Part shown: one piece after another, positions 12,445 to 17,311 of the stretch | Layout: the number at the start of each line of letters is the position of its first letter | Position numbering within the stretch: the first letter of the stretch is position 1 | DNA from: an uncultured Clostridia bacterium | Lineage (GTDB): Bacteria > Bacillota > Clostridia > Lachnospirales > Lachnospiraceae | Length of the DNA: 17,311 bases | Assembly: GCA_946186175.1 (NCBI GenBank) | Contig: CAMHMG010000030.1 | Coordinates: forward strand, 1 to 17,311 | Direction of reading: 5' to 3' | Made by a program: the position numbers and the translations under genes | Notes under the pieces: generated by a model | The model's database searches: none | Seen by the model: only the letters and a program-made list of their open reading frames with translations | What the model was told of the DNA's origin: nothing

Positions 12445-13719
12445 TTGGACCCCGGGTCGTCAATGCAATTAATTGCAATCATAATACTATTATTGTTGTC
12501 TGCATTTTTTTCATCAGCTGAGACAGCTCTTACGATGGTCAACAGACATCGAATGCGTTCGCTTGCAGAGGGTGGTAACAGGTCTGCTGCAAAAGTGCTT
12601 AAGATGCTTGATGAACCTTCGAAGATGCTAAGCACAATATTGATCGGTAATAATATAGTCAATATTTCGGCGTCTGCGATTGTAACAACCTATACTTCGG
12701 AGGTTTTTGGCAACAGATACATAGGAATAGCAACAGGAATTTTAACACTATGTGTACTTCTGTTTGGAGAAATAACTCCTAAGACATTAGCAACCATGTA
12801 TAGCGAAAGAATTGCAATGGTATATATTCATTTTATCGCACCGCTTGTCGTGATACTTACGCCTGCTATATGGTTGGTAGATAAGCTCAGTAATGCTATA
12901 TTCTTCATTATCAGAGTAGATAAAGATAAAGCAAAGGAGCAGATGACAGAAGGAGAACTCAGAACGATATTTGATGTCAGCGAAGAGGACGGAGTAATCG
13001 AAAAAGAAGAAAAATCCATGATCAACAATGTGGTGGATTTTGGTGATTCAAATGCAAAAGACGTAATGGTGCCACGTGCTGATATGGCTTATATCTCTGT
13101 AGATTCTAATCTTGACGAGGTGGTCGAAGCTTTTGGCGAGGAGAATTATTCGAGACTTCCGGTATATGCTGACACAAAAGATGAGGTTATAGGTATAGTT
13201 TATCTTAAGGATCTTTTTTTCTTCCAGAATCAATCAGGGAAAAATACGCCGTTTTCAGTCAGAAATATTATGAGAGAGCCGTTCTTTGTGTATGAGTATC
13301 AAAAAACCTCATCAATAATGGCAGAGATGAGGGATCGTTTTGTATCCATGGCCATAGTCCTTGATGAGTATGCGACAGCGGTCGGTCTTATCACAATAGA
13401 GGATCTTATAGAAGAGATAGTCGGAGAGATAAGAGATGAGTTTGATATGGACGAACTTGAGGCAATAACTCAGGTGTCTGAGAGACAATACGAGATTGAG
13501 GCATCTGTAAAATTGTCTGATCTTTCGGATAGCATTGGAATCAAATTAGAATCTGAGGATTATGATTCGCTTGGCGGATACGTCATTGAACTGCTTGATC
13601 ATCTGCCTGAAGAGGGAGAGACTGTTAAGAAAGATGGAATAACCTTCAGGGTAGTATCTGTAGATAAGAATAGGATTGAGAAGATTGCGATAAGTATTGA
13701 TCCTGAGCTTAGCGCATAA
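12445..13719 (+). CDS. CNNM/CBS-domain membrane protein (CorC/HlyC family)
   Basis: A protein of about 424 residues with an N-terminal CNNM (DUF21) membrane domain, a pair of CBS domains and a C-terminal CorC_HlyC domain. Relatives are linked to magnesium or other cation export, while the name haemolysin is historical. Hydrophobic segments include LIAIIILLLLSAFFSSAETAL at the start, ILIGNNIVNISASAIV, and a third block around GILTLCVLLFGEITPKT and FIAPLVVILTPAIWLV. The CBS region starts at VMVPRADMAYI, and LDEYATAVGLITIEDLIEEIVGEI closes it. I chose TTG 12445 because AAGGAG (12430-12435) lies 9 nt upstream and the product then begins MDPGSSMQLI. The ATG at 12424 lies before that site. The gene has its own promoter and an unusual repeat leader. 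The ABC-F gene follows by 47 bp. Confidence 0.88.
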   Translation: MDPGSSMQLIAIIILLLLSAFFSSAETALTMVNRHRMRSLAEGGNRSAAKVLKMLDEPSKMLSTILIGNNIVNISASAIVTTYTSEVFGNRYIGIATGILTLCVLLFGEITPKTLATMYSERIAMVYIHFIAPLVVILTPAIWLVDKLSNAIFFIIRVDKDKAKEQMTEGELRTIFDVSEEDGVIEKEEKSMINNVVDFGDSNAKDVMVPRADMAYISVDSNLDEVVEAFGEENYSRLPVYADTKDEVIGIVYLKDLFFFQNQSGKNTPFSVRNIMREPFFVYEYQKTSSIMAEMRDRFVSMAIVLDEYATAVGLITIEDLIEEIVGEIRDEFDMDELEAITQVSERQYEIEASVKLSDLSDSIGIKLESEDYDSLGGYVIELLDHLPEEGETVKKDGITFRVVSVDKNRIEKIAISIDPELSA

Positions 13720-13766
13720 GTACCACAATTATATAAAATAATAAATTAAGAAAGAGGATATATGAA

Positions 13767-15395
13767 ATGATAAGTGCTAACAACGTTACATTAAGATTTG
13801 GTAAAAAGGCGTTATTTGAAGATGTTAACATTAAATTTACCGAAGGCAACTGCTATGGTCTGATTGGAGCAAATGGTGCCGGAAAGTCTACATTTTTGAA
13901 GATTCTCTCAGGAGAGATCGAGACCACAAAGGGTGATGTGGTTATGAATGCGGGAGAACGCTTGTCAATACTTCAGCAGGACCATTTTAAATATAATGAT
14001 TATTCGGTGCTTGATACAGTAATTATGGGTAATAAGCATCTTTATGAGGTTATGAAAGAAAAAGAAGCTATATATGCGAAGCCGGATTTCTCTGATGAAG
14101 ATGGTGCAAGAGTTGCAGATCTTGAAGCAGAGTTTGCGGAGATGAATGGCTGGGAGGCTGAAAGTGATGCGGCAACATTGCTTAACGGCTTAGGTATTGA
14201 TACTGAGTATCACTATAAGCAGATGTCAGAACTTGAGGATAGTCTTAAGGTTAAGGTTCTTCTTGCTCAGGCGCTTTTTGGTAATCCTGATGTATTGCTG
14301 CTCGACGAGCCGACAAACCACTTGGATCTCGATGCGATAGCATGGCTTGAAGAGTTCCTTATCAACTTTGACAATACAGTTATAGTTGTATCTCACGACC
14401 GTTATTTCCTTAACAAAGTCTGTACACAGATTGCAGATATTGACTATGGAAAAATTCAGTTGTATGCCGGTAACTACGACTTCTGGTATGAGTCAAGCCA
14501 GTTGATGATCAAGCAGATGAAAGAGGCTAATAAGAAGAAGGAAGAAAAGATTAAGGAGTTACAGGAATTCATTCAGAGATTCTCTGCTAATGCTTCAAAA
14601 TCAAAACAGGCTACTTCAAGAAAGCGCGCTCTTGAGAAGATCCAGTTAGATGAGATGCGTCCATCAAGCAGAAAATATCCTTATATCGATTTCAGACCTA
14701 ACAGGGAGATCGGTAATGAGGTGCTTACAGTTGAGAATATCACAAAGACTGTGGATGGCGAGAAAATTCTTGATAATATCTCATTTACTATTGGAAGAGA
14801 GGACAAAGTAGCATTTGTAGGACCTAACACACTTGCTACAACTATGCTTTTCAAAATATTAGTTGGTGAGGAAGAGCCTGATTCAGGAACATATAAATGG
14901 GGTGTGACCACATCACAGGGTTACTTCCCCAAAGATAACACCAAAGAATTTGATAACGATATGACTATAGTTGAGTGGCTTACACAATTTTCTGAAGAGA
15001 AGGATCCGACATATGTAAGAGGATTCCTTGGAAGAATGCTTTTTGCAGGAGATGATGGAGTTAAGAAAGTTAAGGTACTTTCCGGTGGAGAGAAGGTAAG
15101 ATGTCTTTTATCAAAAATGATGATAATGGGCTCTAATACTTTGGTTCTTGATGAGCCTACTAACCACTTGGATATGGAATCTATTACGGCGCTTAATAAC
15201 GGTCTGATCAAGTTCCCGGGAGTGATTCTGTTCTCATCACAGGATCACCAGTTTATTCAGACAACAGCTAATCGAATAATGGAGATAACCAATACAGGTT
15301 TGATAGATAAGATGACAACTTATGATGAATATCTTGAGAGTGATGAGATGGCAAGAAAACGTCAGGTAATGAATCTCGAAGCAGAAAAAGATTGA
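13767..15395 (+). CDS. ABC-F family ATPase (YkpA/YbiT type)
   Basis: A 542-residue soluble protein with two ABC cassettes and no membrane segment, of the ABC-F group that acts on ribosomes. Cassette 1 has Walker A GANGAGKS (34-41), Walker B LLLDEPTNHLD (177-187) and SHDRYF (209-214). Its signature is the degenerate SELEDS (154-159) instead of LSGGQ, as in YbiT/YkpA relatives. A charged linker of about 245-300 (KKKEEKIKELQEFI) joins the halves. Cassette 2 has signature LSGGEK (438-443) and Walker B LVLDEPTNHLD (459-469). Its Walker A reads GPNTLATT (352-359), lacking the lysine, and the switch histidine is Q492 (SSQDHQF). AAAGAGG (13751-13757) lies 9 nt before the ATG. No promoter is seen in the 47-bp gap, so it may be cotranscribed with the gene before it. 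Confidence 0.92.
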   Translation: MISANNVTLRFGKKALFEDVNIKFTEGNCYGLIGANGAGKSTFLKILSGEIETTKGDVVMNAGERLSILQQDHFKYNDYSVLDTVIMGNKHLYEVMKEKEAIYAKPDFSDEDGARVADLEAEFAEMNGWEAESDAATLLNGLGIDTEYHYKQMSELEDSLKVKVLLAQALFGNPDVLLLDEPTNHLDLDAIAWLEEFLINFDNTVIVVSHDRYFLNKVCTQIADIDYGKIQLYAGNYDFWYESSQLMIKQMKEANKKKEEKIKELQEFIQRFSANASKSKQATSRKRALEKIQLDEMRPSSRKYPYIDFRPNREIGNEVLTVENITKTVDGEKILDNISFTIGREDKVAFVGPNTLATTMLFKILVGEEEPDSGTYKWGVTTSQGYFPKDNTKEFDNDMTIVEWLTQFSEEKDPTYVRGFLGRMLFAGDDGVKKVKVLSGGEKVRCLLSKMMIMGSNTLVLDEPTNHLDMESITALNNGLIKFPGVILFSSQDHQFIQTTANRIMEITNTGLIDKMTTYDEYLESDEMARKRQVMNLEAEKD

Positions 15396-15400
15396 TTTGG

Positions 15401-15430
15401 TTGACATAATGTGAATTGTGCTATTATTAC
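15401..15430 (+). promoter_or_regulatory. Possible distal promoter before the binding-protein gene
   Basis: A perfect TTGACA (15401-15406), 5 bp after the ABC-F stop codon, is followed after 18 bp by TATTAC (15425-15430). The -10 match is moderate. The stronger candidate lies 150 bp downstream. Confidence 0.35.
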
Positions 15431-15526
15431 CAATAAATTATGATTTTAAACATTAAAAAGTGCACAAAATGACACCTGAATAAATGTTAAAGTCGTATAA
15501 AAGAAAAGATATAAGACAATGTGTAC

Positions 15527-15553
15527 AAAAAAAACTGAAAAAAATTAAAAAAA
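15527..15553 (+). promoter_or_regulatory. Phased A-tracts (curved DNA / UP-like element)
   Basis: Three A-runs of 8, 7 and 7 bases lie at 15527-15534, 15538-15544 and 15547-15553, with centres about 10 bp apart. They end 3 bp before the -35 element of the next promoter. Helically phased A-tracts bend DNA, and A-rich sequence here can bind the RNA polymerase alpha subunit. Confidence 0.6.
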
Positions 15554-15556
15554 CAC

Positions 15557-15585
15557 TTGCCAAATTGTCTAATATGTCCTATAAT
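15557..15585 (+). promoter_or_regulatory. Main promoter of the binding-protein gene
   Basis: TTGCCA (15557-15562), a 17-bp spacer and a perfect TATAAT (15580-15585). The predicted start near 15592 leaves a leader of about 95 nt. Confidence 0.8.
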
Positions 15586-15593
15586 GACTTCTT

Positions 15594-15661
15594 GTTAAAT
15601 GGAATAATTTAACACCCGTCAAAATGACAAGGAAAAAGTGACGGGATACACACACACACAC
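15594..15661 (+). other. Leader hairpins and (AC)7 repeat before the binding-protein gene
   Basis: GTTAAAT/ATTTAAC (15594-15600 with 15607-15613) forms a hairpin at the predicted 5' end of the transcript. CCCGTCA/TGACGGG (15615-15621 with 15639-15645) forms a second one with a 17-nt loop. A (AC)7 dinucleotide run (15648-15661) follows, ending 9 nt before the Shine-Dalgarno site. The hairpins may stabilise the message; the second dyad might also be an operator. Confidence 0.5.
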
Positions 15662-15685
15662 TAATTTTATAAGGAGGTTTTTCCC

Positions 15686-17128
15686 GTGAAAAAGTTTAAG
15701 AAAGTAATGGCTCTTTCACTTGCATTAGCTATGGGTGCGTCACTCGTGGCATGTGGTGGAAACAGTGAGTCGACAGGAGATGCAACAGAGGCAACAGAGG
15801 CAGCTAAGACAGAGGAAGCTGAACCGGAAAAAGAGGCTGATGAAGAGACTGCAAAAGCAGAGGCAGATCTTTCTTCAGATGGCAAGGTACTTAACATCCA
15901 GTGTTGGAATGATGAGTTTGCTCGTCGTTTGGCAGCTCATTATCCTGGATATGAAGCAAATGATCCCGATGATGCTTTGAAAGGTGGTAAGATTGGAGAT
16001 ATTGAAGTTAAGTTCACTATGACACCTTCAACTGATAATGCATATCAGAACAATTTGGATGCAGTTCTTCCGGGAAATGCAGATGCTGCTGAAGATGACA
16101 GAGTAGATATGTTCTTGGCTGATGTTGACTATGCACTTAAGTATTTTAATTCAGATATTAGTGTACCTGTAGCTGATCTTGGAATTGCTGATTCTGAACT
16201 TACAGCACAGTACAAACACACAAAAGATTTTGCAACAGACGTTAATGGTAATTTGAAGGGCTTATCTTGGCAGGCATGTCCGGGTGTTCTCATTTACAAC
16301 CGTGAGGCTGCAAAGGAAATACTTGGTTCAGATGATCCGGAGACAGTTCAGGCAGCTGTAGCTGACTGGGATACATACAATGAGACTGCAAAGAAGGTAG
16401 TTGAAGCCGGTTACAAGATGACAGCTACAGCCAACGATACATATCGCGTATTTGCTGATAATGTATCTTCTCCTTGGGTTGTTGATGGCAAGATTGTAGT
16501 AGATGACAATATCAAAAATTGGGCTGAAACATCTAAAGAACAAGTAGACGCTAAGATTACAGGTACAGGTAATCTTTGGGGTGAAGAATGGACAGCAGGC
16601 TTCTTCCCTGAGGGTAAAGTATTCTGTTACTTTGGACCGGCATGGTTGATTGACTTCTGTATGTCAGAAAAAGATTCGGCATCTATTGCTGCTCAGGGCG
16701 GCTGGGGTGCTACAACAGGACCACAGAGTTTTGCATGGGGCGGTACATATATCATCGCTGCTGCCGGAACAGATAATCCTGCACTTGTAGCTGATATCAT
16801 GAGAAAATTAACAGTTGATACAGATATCATGACAGAGATTGTTAAGCAGGATAATGACTTCGTTAACAACAAGCCTGCTATGGAAGCTATGGCACAGGAT
16901 TCAAGCTATGGCGATGCAATTCTTGGTGGACAGAATGCACTTGATATTTTCTGTACAAGTGCTGAGAATATTGATAAGTCCAACGTATCTGAATATGATC
17001 AAGGTTGTACAGAGTCTTTCCAGAAAGCTATGAAGGATTACTTTGAGGGCAATACAGCTACTTATGAAGAAGCTCTTGAAGCATTCTATAAGAGTGTAAC
17101 AGAGAAGTATCCTGAACTTACATATTAA
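15686..17128 (+). CDS. ABC transporter solute-binding lipoprotein, sugar type
   Basis: A 480-residue extracellular binding protein of the family 1 (carbohydrate) type that would deliver a substrate to an ABC importer. The signal peptide MKKFKKVMALSLALAMGA ends in the lipobox LVAC with lipidated C23. A Glu/Ala/Thr-rich flexible linker spans about 27-62. The globular part starts at LNIQCWNDEFARRLAAHYPGY. It includes GVLIYNREAAKEILG and the aromatic-rich EEWTAGFFPEGKVFCYFGPAWLIDF, which are typical of sugar-binding lobes. The GTG start at 15686 has AAGGAGG (15671-15677) 8 nt upstream. The next gene on the same strand begins like a permease. The substrate cannot be told from the sequence. The promoter suggests strong expression. 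Confidence 0.88.
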   Translation: MKKFKKVMALSLALAMGASLVACGGNSESTGDATEATEAAKTEEAEPEKEADEETAKAEADLSSDGKVLNIQCWNDEFARRLAAHYPGYEANDPDDALKGGKIGDIEVKFTMTPSTDNAYQNNLDAVLPGNADAAEDDRVDMFLADVDYALKYFNSDISVPVADLGIADSELTAQYKHTKDFATDVNGNLKGLSWQACPGVLIYNREAAKEILGSDDPETVQAAVADWDTYNETAKKVVEAGYKMTATANDTYRVFADNVSSPWVVDGKIVVDDNIKNWAETSKEQVDAKITGTGNLWGEEWTAGFFPEGKVFCYFGPAWLIDFCMSEKDSASIAAQGGWGATTGPQSFAWGGTYIIAAAGTDNPALVADIMRKLTVDTDIMTEIVKQDNDFVNNKPAMEAMAQDSSYGDAILGGQNALDIFCTSAENIDKSNVSEYDQGCTESFQKAMKDYFEGNTATYEEALEAFYKSVTEKYPELTY

Positions 17129-17194
17129 TTTTAAGTGAATATTACGACTTGAGATTATATGATAAGTTAACCTAAGTATCTATTTGTAAGAATG

Positions 17195-17238
17195 ATGCGT
17201 GCCTGTTTGGCGCATGCCGGATGGGTACGCATTTTTTT
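17195..17238 (+). terminator. Hairpin with T-run between binding protein and permease genes
   Basis: ATGCGT (17195-17200) pairs with ACGCAT (17227-17232), and seven Ts follow (17232-17238). Inside, GCC-TGTTT-GGC and GGC-GCAT-GCC offer further pairing. It lies 66 bp after the stop codon and before the next gene's ribosome binding site. It could terminate most transcripts, so that the binding protein is made in excess of the membrane subunits. Confidence 0.6.
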
Positions 17239-17272
17239 ACGCAAATTTTTTAGGCATAGCGGAGGTAAAGGA

Positions 17273-17311
17273 ATGAAGACTACTGGAAAAAATGTTGTAC
17301 GCTATAACCGG
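17273..17311 (+). CDS. Partial CDS, probable ABC transporter permease (first 13 codons)
   Basis: GGAGG (17261-17265) lies 7 nt before the ATG. The visible product is MKTTGKNVVRYNR and continues past the window. A basic, polar N-terminus just after a binding-protein gene fits a MalF/UgpA-like permease, but the call rests on position only. Confidence 0.5.
   Translation, partial: MKTTGKNVVRYNR

Overview
The window looks like chromosomal DNA of a low-GC, Gram-positive anaerobe, most likely a Lachnospiraceae-type Clostridium relative. The grounds are AT-rich intergenic DNA, strong purine-rich Shine-Dalgarno sites, a Gram-positive LexA box, dipicolinate synthase genes (a spore trait), a MetH without its reactivation domain, and lipoprotein-type binding proteins. 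Genus and species cannot be fixed from what I can see. Most genes are ordinary housekeeping or metabolic genes. The unusual material is in the spaces between them.

Left edge (1-1760, minus strand): an SOS-type module. A Y-family translesion polymerase has a near-consensus promoter and a LexA box at its start site, followed by the beginning of a probable YolD-like gene that runs off the window. Region 1834-5341 (plus strand): dpaA and dpaB for dipicolinate synthesis, then asnB. Region 5342-8149: a 357-bp gap with a good promoter and a densely folded leader of about 315 nt, then metH. Region 8150-9360: an inverted-repeat element and a secreted parallel beta-helix protein. Region 9370-11149: promoter, ilvN, a repeat element, ilvC and an intrinsic terminator. 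Region 11277-12332: a lipoprotein foldase of the PrsA/SurA type.

Region 12352-15395: a promoter, a (AATT)9 microsatellite in the 5' leader, a CNNM/CBS (CorC/HlyC-type) membrane protein with a probable TTG start, and an ABC-F ATPase whose second nucleotide site is degenerate. Region 15396-17311: a strong promoter with helically phased A-tracts, a sugar-type ABC transporter binding lipoprotein, a hairpin with a T-run, and the first 13 codons of the next gene, probably the transporter permease.

Two families of short dispersed intergenic repeats recur. One is the 17-mer GTTTYGCAATYRCCTAA, seen near 138, 2772 and 8212, with an inverted partner at 8171. The other is a stem-loop family tied to the word ACTATGAAAGT, seen near 5612, 8181 and 9925, with a related stem-loop at 5553. 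They sit in the dpaA-dpaB, metH-upstream, metH-downstream and ilvN-ilvC gaps. These repeats, the metH leader and the AATT microsatellite are the best candidates for undescribed biology. I see no CRISPR array, tRNA, rRNA, transposase, prophage or defence system.
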